This document shows positions 7,531-15,891 of a DNA stretch of 37,860 nt, piece by piece. The position numbers were made by a program, and so were the translations under genes. Numbering within the stretch: position 1 is the stretch's first letter; the number at the start of each line of letters is the position of its first letter. The notes beneath the pieces were generated by a model. That model was not told the origin of the DNA. It ran no database searches and worked only from the letters and a program-made list of their open reading frames with translations. The stretch is from DATLSM01 sp049585815 (GTDB lineage: Bacteria; Actinomycetota; Thermoleophilia; Solirubrobacterales; 70-9): contig JBAVAR010000148.1 in NCBI GenBank assembly GCA_049585815.1, positions 1-37,860 on the forward strand, in the 5' to 3' direction.

Positions 7531-8756
7531 TCACGCGGCTTGTAGTTCCCCGCCCACCTCCCTTCCCTCATCGCCCTGGTCCTTAAGGACCAGGGCGAGC
7601 GATTCCTCAGAGAGGTAGCGGCGGGTGATGAGCCACTCGTCGTTCTGCCGATCAAGAGGGCGCCGGCAAGTCGGACGGCAAAGGTGTCGTTGGGGAAGAT
7701 TCCGACGACGTCGGATCGGCGCCCGACCTCACGGTTGACCCGCTCAAGCGGATTGGTGGAGCGCAATTTGGGCCAGTGGGCCTGGGGGAACCGGTAAAAG
7801 GCGAGCAGATCCTCCTCTGCCTCCTCCAAGAGTTCGGCGACCTTGGGGACGCTCTGGCGGAAGCGCTCCAGTACCGTCCCGCAGCGCTCGCGGGCGAGCT
7901 CGGCATCGGGTGCGTCGAAGATCTCGCGAAGCGCGGCGGAGACCAGGCCGCGCTCATCACGACGGCAGTGGCCGTGCATGTTTCGCACGAAGTGCACCGT
8001 GCAGCGCTGCCAGGGGCAGGCGAGGACGCGGCAGATCGCCGCCTTCAGACCCTGGTGCTCGTCGGAGATCGCCAGCCGCACACCCGCCAGGCCCCTGGCG
8101 ACCAGATCGCGCAGGAACGCCACCCAGAAGGCCTCTGTCTCGGTCTCGCCGATGTCGAGGCCGATCACCTCGCGGCGCCCGGTCTCGTGCACGGCGTAGG
8201 CGATCACGAGCGCCTTGGAGCGCACCGAGCCGCGATCCCTGACCTTCAGGTGCTTAGCGTCGAGCCAGAGGTAGGGAAAGGCGCCTTCCAAGGGACGGTT
8301 GCGAAAGGCGCTGACCCGCTCGTCGAGATCGCGGCAAAGTGAGGAGACCCGGTCCTTGCTCATCGAGGAGATGCCCAGCTGCTCGACCAGGCGGTCGACC
8401 TTGCGCGTGGAGACCCCGTTGACGTAGGCCTCCATGACGACTGAGACGATCGCCTGCTCGCAGGGGCGGCGGGGCTCAAGGAAAGAGGGGAAGTAGGCCG
8501 CACCCGATCGCTTGCGCGGCACCGCCAGCTCGATCTCCCCGACCCTGGTCTCCCAGAGCCTTTGCCGGTAGCCGTTTCGGTGCGTTGAGCGCTCGGTGCT
8601 GCGCTCCCCGTGCCCGGCGCCTATCTCGCCGCCGATCTCGGCCTCCATCAGCTGCGCGGCGACCATCGCCACCGCCTCTGCCAGGAAGTCGGCGTGCTCG
8701 GTGATCAGGGTCTTGGCGACGACCTCGGGGGTCGTCATGCTCTGCCTCTCGGCCAT
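7531..8756 (-). pseudogene. IS256-family (mutator-type) transposase, frameshifted near the C-terminus
   Basis: The intact part shows the mutator-family DDE catalytic triad: D166 (YLWLDAKHLKVR), D232 (LAISDEHQG) and E338 (STNPLERVNREVGRR), plus the family's C-x2-H motif at C252/H255. ATG at 8756 has AAAGGA upstream. Near 7649 one base is missing: ATCGGCAG stands where ATCGAGCAG would keep the frame. The normal ending, QNDEWLITRRYLSEESLALV and so on to TGA at 7531, is therefore out of frame. As written, the protein instead runs through a different 40-codon tail beyond the element's edge to 7494. The restored length is about 408 residues, normal for IS256. The catalytic core is unaffected, so partial activity cannot be excluded. 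Confidence 0.85.
7571..7598. repeat. Perfect 28-base palindrome inside the transposase gene
   Basis: The left half is TCGCCCTGGTCCTT and the right half is its exact reverse complement, with no spacer. It encodes part of the transposase C-terminus (LALVLKDQGD) and lies 54 bases inside the left inverted repeat. As RNA or single-stranded DNA it would form a strong hairpin. Confidence 0.8.
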
Positions 8757-8832
8757 CGTGGTGTCCTTTCGTCGGTTTGAGTTGGTGCTCTTCCGACGAG
8801 TCTGGGGCCCACGGTGGCCGGAACTTCTTCAA

Positions 8833-8852
8833 GGCGGTTCCGCGGAACCGCC
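8833..8852. repeat. 20-base palindrome upstream of the transposase
   Basis: GGCGGTTCCG is followed directly by its reverse complement CGGAACCGCC. It lies between the right end of the IS and the transposase start, where a hairpin could block read-through transcription or translation entering the element from outside. That role is inferred from position only. Confidence 0.5.
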
Positions 8853-8870
8853 CCCGGTCACTGCGGGCCA

Positions 8871-8890
8871 GTTACACCACTTCTACCTAC
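8871..8890 (-). repeat. Right terminal inverted repeat of the IS256-type element
   Basis: Plus-strand GTTACACCACTTCTACCTAC mirrors the left end at 7498-7517 with three mismatches. The split reductase gene resumes at 8891. Confidence 0.85.
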
Positions 8891-9375
8891 GCGACCCGGG
8901 CGGGGAAATATGGCGTGCCGCCACCCAGTATCCCCGGGCTGACGAAGAGCCGGTATTCATCGATCAGGTTCGCCCTGATTAGGGCGGCCGCAAGACCGGC
9001 GCCGCCGACGGCGATGTCCTTCTCTGATTGTTCTCTGGCGCTGCTCACCTCTTCGGCCACCCCGCTCGTGGCTAGGCGGGCGTTTCCCTCAAGCCTTGCG
9101 CGGGGTTGCTCGAGAACACAACCTTCGGCAACTGGTACCAGATCTGGGCGAATTGGAGCTCGTATTCGGTGCTGCACAGGCCTTTGGACCTCGCTGTCTC
9201 CCAGTAGACCATCGTCTCGTAGAGGCGACGCCCGCAGAGGTGTGCGCCCAGTGCCCGCGTCTGCTGAGTGGAACCGGTGCAACTCCTCATCGGAGGCTGC
9301 CCAGTCGATCTCTCCGCTAGGCCCTGCGATGAATCCGTCAAGCGAGACGCCCATCGAATGGATCACGTTCCCCAT
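8891..9375 (-). pseudogene. 5' fragment of a dihydrofolate-reductase-like (RibD C-terminal domain) gene, frameshifted
   Basis: From ATG at 9375 the frame gives MGNVIHSMGVSLDGFIAGP and on to DEELHRFH, the usual opening of DHFR-like RibD_C proteins. The next block (QTRALGAHLCGRRLYETMVY and on to VVFSSNP) is in a second frame. The third block (EGNARLATSGVAEE, KDIAVGGAGLAAALI, DEYRLFVSPGILGGGTPYFP) is back in the first. Frame changes fall near 9265 and near 9105. The gene is then cut by the IS256-type element at 8890, and its last 30 codons lie at 7404-7497. The family are NADPH-dependent reductases. Two indels plus an insertion mean it is dead. Confidence 0.8.
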
Positions 9376-9396
9376 GTCAGGTCCTGGTCAGCGAGA

Positions 9397-9657
9397 ATGA
9401 GCGCAATGTCATTCCCGCTGCCTCGTTGCCTCCGTGTCGCAGGGCTTGCCGTCGTGGCTCTGCTCATCCTAGGCTCGATTGCCGGTTGCGGTGGTTCCTC
9501 TTCCAGCGGCGAGAGCAACCCCCCTGCAATCAGCGCTCCACTGGCCAGGCGGGCCGAAGTGGCGAGGGAGAGGAGGGAAGCGGCGTCGCAGCGGGTGAAG
9601 GAAAGGAGGGAAGACGCGGAATCGGAAGTGCAGAGCTATGAAGAAGAAGGGGAATAG
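9397..9657 (+). CDS. Small lipoprotein with charged helical tail
   Basis: The product has 86 residues from ATG at 9397, or 83 from the ATG at 9406. A signal sequence (VAGLAVVALLILGSIAG) ends in a lipobox, SIAGC, so the cysteine is probably lipidated and the protein anchored on the outer face of the membrane. The rest is a short GSSSSGES linker and a helix very rich in Arg, Glu and Lys (ARRAEVARERREAASQRVKE), likely a coiled coil. It starts 21 bases from the divergent reductase remnant. No function can be given. Confidence 0.55.
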   Translation: MSAMSFPLPRCLRVAGLAVVALLILGSIAGCGGSSSSGESNPPAISAPLARRAEVARERREAASQRVKERREDAESEVQSYEEEGE

Positions 9658-9841
9658 CCGCAAAGCGCCAGATCCGCTGTTACTGCCACCGCCATGCAGG
9701 CCCTATCTTGCTCTGGCGGAAGCTGACTTATCCACTGCGGCCTCGGCCACCGCTGTCGAGGCTTGCCCTCGCTGCTGGGCGCCTACTCGGGGCGCGGCTG
9801 GCGAGAGCTTGTCGTGCGAAGCGAACGTAGTCGATGCCTTT

Positions 9842-9914
9842 CTGCTGTCCAGCAGTGGAGAACCTTTAGGCGGGACATAGGGCGGCTAAAGGAAGGCGTC
9901 CTAGTGTCGCCTTC
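9842..9914 (+). repeat. Three tandem hairpins
   Basis: Three inverted repeats follow each other: CTGCTG/CAGCAG at 9842-9855 (2-base loop), CCTTTAG/CTAAAGG at 9863-9892 (16-base loop), and GAAGGCG/CGCCTTC at 9892-9914 (9-base loop). The last ends directly before the ATG at 9915. They could be a structured leader, part of a small RNA, or a terminator region for the lipoprotein gene. I see no run of T after any of them. Confidence 0.4.
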
Positions 9915-10121
9915 ATGAGATCTGTCCAGTCATATGAGCGGGTCCTCGGGGCGCTGGTCGCCGAGGCTCGCGTCGGCCGCATCGCCCGCATGGTTACGGG
10001 CGACCGGGATGACGCGGGCTGGAGCAGTCAGCGTGCTCCCGGTGGGCGGGCATGGATCAACGGCAAGGAGGTCGGCCCTCCTAACCCACGATTCACGCAT
10101 CTCGGACGCAACCACGACTGA
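9915..10121 (+). CDS. Possible small protein, unknown
   Basis: This 68-codon frame starts with ATG immediately after the third hairpin. The product begins MRSVQSYERVLGALVAEARV, a plausible amphipathic helix, then becomes polar and Gly/Arg-rich. No family is recognised and no clear ribosome-binding site is free of the hairpin. It may be spurious; the main argument for it is its position behind the structured stretch. Confidence 0.25.
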   Translation: MRSVQSYERVLGALVAEARVGRIARMVTGDRDDAGWSSQRAPGGRAWINGKEVGPPNPRFTHLGRNHD

Positions 10122-10137
10122 CCAAGACGCTGACTGA

Positions 10138-10917
10138 CTAGCCAACCCTGCAGTCGCGGGTAAGGGTTGTGGAGAGCAGCTGGCCGTTGGCAAAGTAGAA
10201 GTTGCCCCTGGCAAAGTTGAAGAGCACCCCGGGGAAGCCCGCCGGCGCAGCGCAGCTTGCGCTGAACAGGCTTCGCAACCTGCCCTGGAACCAGTACCGG
10301 CGGCCGATCGTGATCGAGAGGTTGGTCACGTAGCCGAGGCTTCCGGCGATTTTCGGGATTTGCGCAGTTAGGACAGTGCCGAAGTCACCCCTTTCTTGGC
10401 TGGTCACCTTGAACGGCAGGACCAGCGTGACTTGCGCCGGCTCGGCCACATAGAAGTGAACGAGGATCTCCGGGCGACCTTCGCTGCGCCCGATGAAGGC
10501 CAGCAACCTGCCGCTGACGGGTACGAGGGGGAGGCTCGGGAGGTTGACCTCTGCTCCGAATCTACCGCTCCCGATGAGTGCGGGGCGACAGCGGGCAAGC
10601 GCCGCCTGGTTCGTTGTCGATTGGAGGAGCCCGGCCGAGCAGGTCGGTAGACCGCGAGCGAAGAGCTTGCCGTGGCGATTGATCGCGAAAGACACGTGTT
10701 CCAGCTGCGGTGGCTCACTGCCGTCGGTAGTGCCAATTGAACCTTTCATCCGGACCGTCACCGGTGCCAACCGGTCGCGGGGCAGCCTGCTGGGAGAAAA
10801 GCCGCCGCCGAAGGCGACTTGGAGACCTTCGCTCTGGGTCAGTTCGCCGCGTGCGGCCGTCGCTCCGAGCAGCGCCGCGAGTGCGAGGAGGATCGGAATG
10901 AGAGGGCGGTGGTGCAT
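10138..10917 (-). CDS. Secreted protein, function unknown
   Basis: The 259-residue product begins with a clear Sec signal peptide (MHHRPLIPILLALAALLGAT followed by AARGE, cleavage near residue 24). The mature part is mostly predicted beta strand. It contains GGGFSPSRLPRDRLAPVTV near its start and two cysteines in RGLPTCSAG and ALARCRP, likely a disulfide. The end reads FYFANGQLLSTTLTRDC. I recall similar secreted proteins as common, often in several copies, in Thermoleophilia genomes, without known function. It is transcribed away from the UspA gene. Confidence 0.75.
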   Translation of the reverse strand: MHHRPLIPILLALAALLGATAARGELTQSEGLQVAFGGGFSPSRLPRDRLAPVTVRMKGSIGTTDGSEPPQLEHVSFAINRHGKLFARGLPTCSAGLLQSTTNQAALARCRPALIGSGRFGAEVNLPSLPLVPVSGRLLAFIGRSEGRPEILVHFYVAEPAQVTLVLPFKVTSQERGDFGTVLTAQIPKIAGSLGYVTNLSITIGRRYWFQGRLRSLFSASCAAPAGFPGVLFNFARGNFYFANGQLLSTTLTRDCRVG

Positions 10918-11043
10918 GGACTGCTTTTGAGTCTACGGTCGCCCGACTGTGGACCGGGAATCTCCATCCGCCGTAGTTTCCCGCAGTAGGCGTAGTGATT
11001 CGTCCCGATGATCGGCTGTATTGCGCCCCATAATGTCGGCCTC

Positions 11044-11958
11044 GTGAGCGAGACCTCCGCTTCTGAGCCCGTTGTAGAGCCCTCGTCGGGCGGCCGAGAC
11101 GCTGGCTTCAGTCGCGTCCTCGTCGGCGTCGATGGCCGCGATGGGGGCCGCGATGCGCTCTCTTTGGCGCGCACCTTGGCCGCTCCCGACCAGGCCAGTG
11201 TTCTGGCAATCTCGGTCATCCCCTACGGGCCATTCCCGGTCGGGTTTGTGCCCCTTGATGAGGAGTCCGCTCAGGATGCGGCCCCATCGCTTGAGGAGGC
11301 GAAGGAGGTACTCGGCGGCCTCGAGGTCGAGACCCGTGCCTACGGCGGCGGGTCCCCCGCGTGGGTGATGAGCGACTATGCCGAGCGGGGGGAGGTTGAC
11401 CTGATTGTGGTCGGCTCACCCCACCGCGGAAAGCTCGGACGCGTCTTCCTCGGCAGCGTCGCCAGCTCCCTCCTCCACGGTGCCGCCTGTCCGGTGGCGG
11501 TCGCACCGCGAGGCTATGCGCGAGGGGAGCACGACCAACCCATTCGCATGATCGCGGTTGCCTTTGACGGCACCCGCGAGTCCCGGATCGCCCTACAGCG
11601 AGCCGAAGCCCTTGCCCTGGGAGTCGGCGCTTCGCTCCGCCTGCTGACCGTGGTTCGCCCTCCCCGCGCTACCGCCCTGCCCGGCGTCGCCGGATACGTG
11701 CCGGCGGTACCGCCGGAGCCCGAGAAGGTCCTATCCCGAGGGATGGCAGCCGTTGGGCCGGAACTTCACGTTGAGGGTCAGCGACTCGACGGGCTCCCCG
11801 CAGAGACTCTGGCTGCCGCCTGCCAGGACGATGTTGACCTGCTCGTGGTTGGCTCCCGTGGCTATGGCCCAGGCCTTCGCGTAATCCTCGGCTCGGTCTC
11901 TGCCGAGCTGACCAGGACCGCCCCCTGCCCGGTCCTGGTCACCCCGCGGGGCGGCTGA
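11044..11958 (+). CDS. Tandem-domain universal stress protein (UspA family)
   Basis: The product has two UspA domains, about residues 23-145 and 153-303 counted from GTG at 11044 (an earlier in-frame start at 11008 adds 12 residues). Domain 1 opens with RVLVGVDGRDGGRDAL and carries the nucleotide-binding signature G-x2-G-x9-GS as GSPHRGKLGRVFLGSVASS. Domain 2 opens with MIAVAFDGTRESRIAL and carries GSRGYGPGLRVILGSVSAE. Both have the ATP-binding glycines, so ATP binding is likely. Such proteins are cytoplasmic and tied to stress or dormancy. A strong hairpin over the stop codon ends the gene before the MMPL transporter. Confidence 0.9.
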   Translation: MSETSASEPVVEPSSGGRDAGFSRVLVGVDGRDGGRDALSLARTLAAPDQASVLAISVIPYGPFPVGFVPLDEESAQDAAPSLEEAKEVLGGLEVETRAYGGGSPAWVMSDYAERGEVDLIVVGSPHRGKLGRVFLGSVASSLLHGAACPVAVAPRGYARGEHDQPIRMIAVAFDGTRESRIALQRAEALALGVGASLRLLTVVRPPRATALPGVAGYVPAVPPEPEKVLSRGMAAVGPELHVEGQRLDGLPAETLAAACQDDVDLLVVGSRGYGPGLRVILGSVSAELTRTAPCPVLVTPRGG

Positions 11959-11971
11959 GCCGCCCCGCGGG
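11943..11971 (+). terminator. Strong GC hairpin spanning the uspA-type stop codon
   Basis: CCCGCGGGGCGGC at 11943-11955 and its exact reverse complement at 11959-11971 flank a three-base loop that is the TGA stop itself. No T-run follows, so it would be an intrinsic terminator of the U-less type seen in actinobacteria, or an mRNA 3'-end stabiliser. Confidence 0.6.
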
Positions 11972-12031
11972 CCGGGGCCAATTGCGACCGGCTCCCATAG
12001 ACTCAAGTGCTCGTCTGATCGAAGGAGTGCG

Positions 12032-14275
12032 GTGGAGCGCTGGACCCGTGCCATCATCGCGAATCGGAAGAAGGTTCTCCTCGCCTGGCTCGTCCTTTTC
12101 GCCTTCGGCGGATACGGTGCCTCGCACCTTGGCGAACTGCTGACCAACCGTTTCAGCGTTCCCGGATCCGATGCCGAACGCGGCCTTGATCTGCTCAAGG
12201 AACGCTTCAACGAGCGGGCCGATGGGGCCTTCACGCTTGTTTTTCAGAGCAGGCGAGCAATCGCCCGCACCCCGCCCGGTGGCGGTCCGGCCGCCACACT
12301 TTCACCCGCCTTCCGCGCCGAGGCGACGCGCGTCGTAGCCGACGCCTCCTCTGCAGTCGAAGGCGCAAAGCCCGGGCCCGTCCTCTATGCCGCCCCCCAC
12401 ATCGCCTATGCCCAGATCAATACGCCGCTGCAAAACCAGGAAGCGGCAAAGAAGACGCCGGCGATTCGCGCCGCCACGCCGACGCCGCACGGGATCACCA
12501 CCTACCTGACCGGCTTCCCGGCAATCAACCACGACACCCAGGGGATCTACAGCGAAGACCTGACCAGGGGGGAGACGATCGCGATCCCCATTGCCTTGAT
12601 CGTGATGGCATTCATGTTCGGGACGCTGGCCGGGATCGCCGTGCCGCTCGCCTTCGCGGCGGTGACGATTCCTTCGACCCTGGGCGCCGTCTGGATCGCC
12701 GCCCACTTCATGGACATGGCGATTTATGTAACCAACATCGTCACCCTCATCGGGCTGGCGATCGCGATCGACTACTCGATGCTGGTCGTCTTTCGCTATC
12801 GCGAAGAGCTCGAGAAACAGCAGACCGCGGAGGAGGCGCTGGTCGAGACGATGAAGACTGCGGGCAGGGCGACCCTCTTCTCCGGCAGCGTCGTCGCGAT
12901 CGGCCTCGCCCTGCTTGTATTCATGCCGGTTCCATTCATGCAATCGATGGGGGTGGGGGGGATGCTGGTGCCGCTCTTCTCGATCGCCGCGGCCGCCACC
13001 TTCCTGCCGGCGCTGCTGGCGATGATGGGTAGGAGGGTGAACAAGCTACGCGTCATCCCCCGCCACATCATTGAGAACCGCGCCACGGGCAAGCCCGGCG
13101 CCTGGAGCAAGCTCGCGCACTCGATCATGCGCCACCCGAGCCTCTACCTGCTCGCCTCGGGCGGGCTCATGATCAGCCTGGCGCTTCCTGCCCTCGGCCT
13201 CCACCTGACCAGCGGTGACAACCGCGGCGTGCCGCTCAGCACGCAGGCGACCCGCGGCTTCGCCCTGCTTCGCTCGACCCTCGGGGCGGGCGCGCTGGCG
13301 CCGAATCAGCTGGTGATCGACACCGGCCACCCGGGAGGCGCATACTCATCGGCAACCGTCGCTGCGATGGAGCGCTTCGTCGCCGAGTTGCGCCGCGACC
13401 CCGACGTTAAAAAGCCGACCATCCTCTCGCCCTCATCGCTACCGCGGGGCCCGCGTGGCCGTGCCCTAGCCGTGCGCAACAGCCTCGTTGACAGAAGTGG
13501 GCAGGTCGCCCAGATCCGCGCCGCGGGCGAGGGTGACTCGGGGACCGAATCCGCCGAAGCCTTGGTGCACCGCATCCGGGACATCTATGTCCCAAGGGCC
13601 CGCTTCCCAAGGGGCGAGGAGGTCATTCTCACCGGCGCCCCCGCCTTCGGTGTCGATTTTGTCCAAACCGCCTACGGGGCATTTCCGTGGCTGGTCGCCG
13701 CGGTTCTGATCCTCACCTACCTGCTGCTTATGCGTGCCTTTCGCTCGGTCGTTTTGCCGTTGAAGGCGGTACTGCTCAATCTGCTCTCGGTCAGCGCCAC
13801 CTACGGCGTCCTGGTCCTAGTCTTCCAGGAAGGATTGCACTCCGCCCTGGGCCTCAAAGGGACCCCGCAGATCGAAGGCTGGATCCCGATTTTCCTCTTC
13901 GCGATGCTGTTCGGCCTCTCGATGGATTACGAGGTTTTCCTACTCTCCCGCATCCGCGAGGAGTGGGACCGCTGTCACGACAACGAGGAGGCGGTCGCCT
14001 ATGGTCTCGAGCACACCGGCCGCATCATCACCGCTGCCGCGCTGATCATGATCGCCGCCTTCTCGGGTTTCACCACCGGCTCGTTCGTCGGTCTGCAGGA
14101 GTTCGGCATCGGCCTCTCGGCCGCGATCCTGCTCGACTCAACGATTGTTCGCGCGATCATGGTTCCGGCGCTGATGAAGCTGTTGGGCGAGTGGAACTGG
14201 TACCTGCCGAAGCGGGTCGAGCGGATCCTTGACCGCACCCGGGGCACTCCCCGCCCCGCCGGGTTGGGCGAGTAA
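12032..14275 (+). CDS. MMPL-family (RND-type) transporter
   Basis: The product has 747 residues with the two-fold repeat of MMPL/RND proteins. Each half has one N-terminal membrane helix (residues 13-30, KKVLLAWLVLFAFGGYG; second near residue 370), a large extracytoplasmic domain, and a bundle of five helices. The first bundle includes AIAIDYSMLVVFRYREELE and the second FGLSMDYEVFLLSRIREEWD, the (D/S)Y motifs with Asp-Tyr pairs that carry the proton-relay residues. Relatives export lipids or drugs using the proton gradient. Start GTG at 12032 has GAAGGAG upstream. It converges on the 288-residue membrane protein gene with only two bases between stops. Confidence 0.9.
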   Translation: MERWTRAIIANRKKVLLAWLVLFAFGGYGASHLGELLTNRFSVPGSDAERGLDLLKERFNERADGAFTLVFQSRRAIARTPPGGGPAATLSPAFRAEATRVVADASSAVEGAKPGPVLYAAPHIAYAQINTPLQNQEAAKKTPAIRAATPTPHGITTYLTGFPAINHDTQGIYSEDLTRGETIAIPIALIVMAFMFGTLAGIAVPLAFAAVTIPSTLGAVWIAAHFMDMAIYVTNIVTLIGLAIAIDYSMLVVFRYREELEKQQTAEEALVETMKTAGRATLFSGSVVAIGLALLVFMPVPFMQSMGVGGMLVPLFSIAAAATFLPALLAMMGRRVNKLRVIPRHIIENRATGKPGAWSKLAHSIMRHPSLYLLASGGLMISLALPALGLHLTSGDNRGVPLSTQATRGFALLRSTLGAGALAPNQLVIDTGHPGGAYSSATVAAMERFVAELRRDPDVKKPTILSPSSLPRGPRGRALAVRNSLVDRSGQVAQIRAAGEGDSGTESAEALVHRIRDIYVPRARFPRGEEVILTGAPAFGVDFVQTAYGAFPWLVAAVLILTYLLLMRAFRSVVLPLKAVLLNLLSVSATYGVLVLVFQEGLHSALGLKGTPQIEGWIPIFLFAMLFGLSMDYEVFLLSRIREEWDRCHDNEEAVAYGLEHTGRIITAAALIMIAAFSGFTTGSFVGLQEFGIGLSAAILLDSTIVRAIMVPALMKLLGEWNWYLPKRVERILDRTRGTPRPAGLGE

Positions 14276-14277
14276 CC

Positions 14278-15144
14278 TCAGCCGCCCCGGGCCGAGCGCT
14301 CGGCGGCTTGGGCCACCTGTTCGGCGCGGTGGCGAACTTCGGCGGTGGCCTCGCGGGTGGCGGCGAGGGTCTCCTCGCGCGCAGCGGCCACCCCTTCGCT
14401 CGGCTTGCCGCCGACGATGTCGCGGAATGCGTCCTTGAAGCGATCGGTGCGACGATCGGGCGGGAAGCGGCCTTCGGCCTTGACCTGCTTCTCCGGTCGT
14501 CGCCTCCCGTACCAGCGCCTTGCCCAGGGCGAGGTCGGCTTGCCGATGCGCACCGCCCCATAGATCGCGATTGGGAAGACGAAGAAGCCGACCGCCCCGT
14601 GCAGAATCCGTTGCTTGGCGAAGCAGACCGCGACCAGCCCGAAGAGGAGGACCGCAGCGACGATGCTGCCGATGACCGCGCTGATCGAGCCGGTGTTGAC
14701 GCTGAGCGGACTGAATCCGAGTAGCAGGAGGAGCATCCCCGCCGCTGCGATCACCGTCGCGTCAATCGAGCTGCGGCCCTGCTCGGCCCAATAGACGTCA
14801 TCGAGGTAGACCCAGAGGGCAAACTCGTCGATTGTCAGTCCCCCGCCGACGCCGAAGAGGAAGGCGCAGATCTCCGCGTAGGGGCTCTTACCCAGCGCGA
14901 CGAAACCGAGCGTTCCGGCGACCAGCATCGTGACGATGCCGAAGACCAGGTGGTGCAGATGGACCCCGCTATCGCTGACCACACTTCCCGGCCACCATGG
15001 CACCCTGTCGCTTCGCATCAGCCGAGTGCTCATCCTGATGAAGGCAAAGGAGAGGAGGAACCCACTCAGGACAAGGAAGAGTCCCTGCTCGTCGCGTTCG
15101 ACCAGTTGGTTCCAGAAGTCCGAGAAGATTGACGCGGAGCTCAT
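14278..15144 (-). CDS. Integral membrane protein, actinobacterial type, function unknown
   Basis: This 288-residue protein has about six membrane helices in residues 20-200. It has a conserved polar segment, SDSGVHLHHLVFGIVTML, with HxHH, and another, GLTIDEFALWVYLDDVYW, rich in acidic and aromatic residues. Histidines and acidic residues placed in the membrane suggest metal or heme contact, but this is only inference. The last 80 residues are soluble, basic then alpha-helical (AAAREETLAATREATAEVRH). It is the second gene of an operon, its ATG overlapping the stop of the upstream membrane gene by four bases. Confidence 0.75.
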   Translation of the reverse strand: MSSASIFSDFWNQLVERDEQGLFLVLSGFLLSFAFIRMSTRLMRSDRVPWWPGSVVSDSGVHLHHLVFGIVTMLVAGTLGFVALGKSPYAEICAFLFGVGGGLTIDEFALWVYLDDVYWAEQGRSSIDATVIAAAGMLLLLLGFSPLSVNTGSISAVIGSIVAAVLLFGLVAVCFAKQRILHGAVGFFVFPIAIYGAVRIGKPTSPWARRWYGRRRPEKQVKAEGRFPPDRRTDRFKDAFRDIVGGKPSEGVAAAREETLAATREATAEVRHRAEQVAQAAERSARGG

Positions 15145-15890
15145 GCGTGGTCCGTAGCCGAGTGTAGTCGCGGCGGCGCGCCATCCTTCTCGACGATCAG
15201 ATCAAGGGTGAGCAGTACAGCCGCCACGGCGTAGATCGGGGTCAAGACAATGTTTGAGAGCGACTCTGCCGTCCAGATCCCCAGCAGCGAATGGCCGAGG
15301 TGGTGGTGGACCAGCCCGGTGAGAAGGTCGGTGAGCAGGTCGCCGACCAGCTCGATCGGCCCCAGAACGAGGAGCACTGTCCAGAAGCGTCCGCGGACCA
15401 ACTCGCGGCTCCGCCGCAGGGCGCCACCGACGCTGCGGCCCTCGATCTCCACCACCGGCCCGGACAGTCCGAAGAGGACGAAGGCCGCGACCCCGGGCAC
15501 GACAAGGAGAAGCAGGCCAACCACAACGATGGCGCCGTAGAGAAGATCCACCGTGATCAACCTGCGGTAGTTCAGACGTCGGGCAATCTCGTGCAGCGGG
15601 GCGGTCCGGCCGCGTGCGGCGTGGGTGAGGGAGACCGCAACGGCGCCGCTGTAGAAGACCTCACCGATCAGCCCGGTGAGTGCGAGCAGGACGACCGCGC
15701 CGGCGGCGGCCGCCGTCAGCAGCCCGTTGGACGGGCTGAGCGGGCCGGCTTCGACGTTGACGGCGATCGCGTCGAGGAGCCCGAGCGGAACGAAGACAAC
15801 CGTCGCCAGCAAAAGAAGGCTGGGCGCATGGTTGGCGTAGGTGCGGACAATCCGGACGTAGATCGAGATCGTCTTGATCGGCGCGGCCAC
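15141..15890 (-). CDS. Membrane protein with glycerophosphodiesterase-membrane-domain-like layout
   Basis: This 249-residue protein has about six hydrophobic helices. Between the second and third is the segment ARRLNYRRLITVDLLYGAIV, and later GPVVEIEGRSVGGALRRSRE followed by LVRGRFWTVLL. A helix, then an 'A/S-x-x-R-S' patch and an Arg-Gly-x-Trp start of the next helix, is typical of YciC / GPDPase-membrane-domain proteins, which have no known enzyme activity. A GVAAFVLFGLSGPVVE segment precedes the patch. It overlaps the next gene (ATGA) and lies one base after the small zinc-binding gene, so the three form one operon. Confidence 0.65.
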   Translation of the reverse strand: MAAPIKTISIYVRIVRTYANHAPSLLLLATVVFVPLGLLDAIAVNVEAGPLSPSNGLLTAAAAGAVVLLALTGLIGEVFYSGAVAVSLTHAARGRTAPLHEIARRLNYRRLITVDLLYGAIVVVGLLLLVVPGVAAFVLFGLSGPVVEIEGRSVGGALRRSRELVRGRFWTVLLVLGPIELVGDLLTDLLTGLVHHHLGHSLLGIWTAESLSNIVLTPIYAVAAVLLTLDLIVEKDGAPPRLHSATDHA

Positions 15891-15891
15891 G

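Larger units (their letters stand above)
7498..8890 (-). mobile_element. IS256-family insertion sequence, complete with both ends
   Basis: The 1393-base element is bounded by imperfect 20-base inverted repeats and carries one transposase gene on the minus strand. The size fits IS256-family elements (about 1.3-1.5 kb). It sits inside a dihydrofolate-reductase-like gene, whose two parts flank it. The 9-base flanks, CGGAGTCAA on the left and GCGACCCGG on the right, are not identical, so no target duplication survives. Old insertion, or deletion after insertion, would explain this. The transposase frame is shifted near its 3' end, so the copy may be inactive. Confidence 0.85.
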
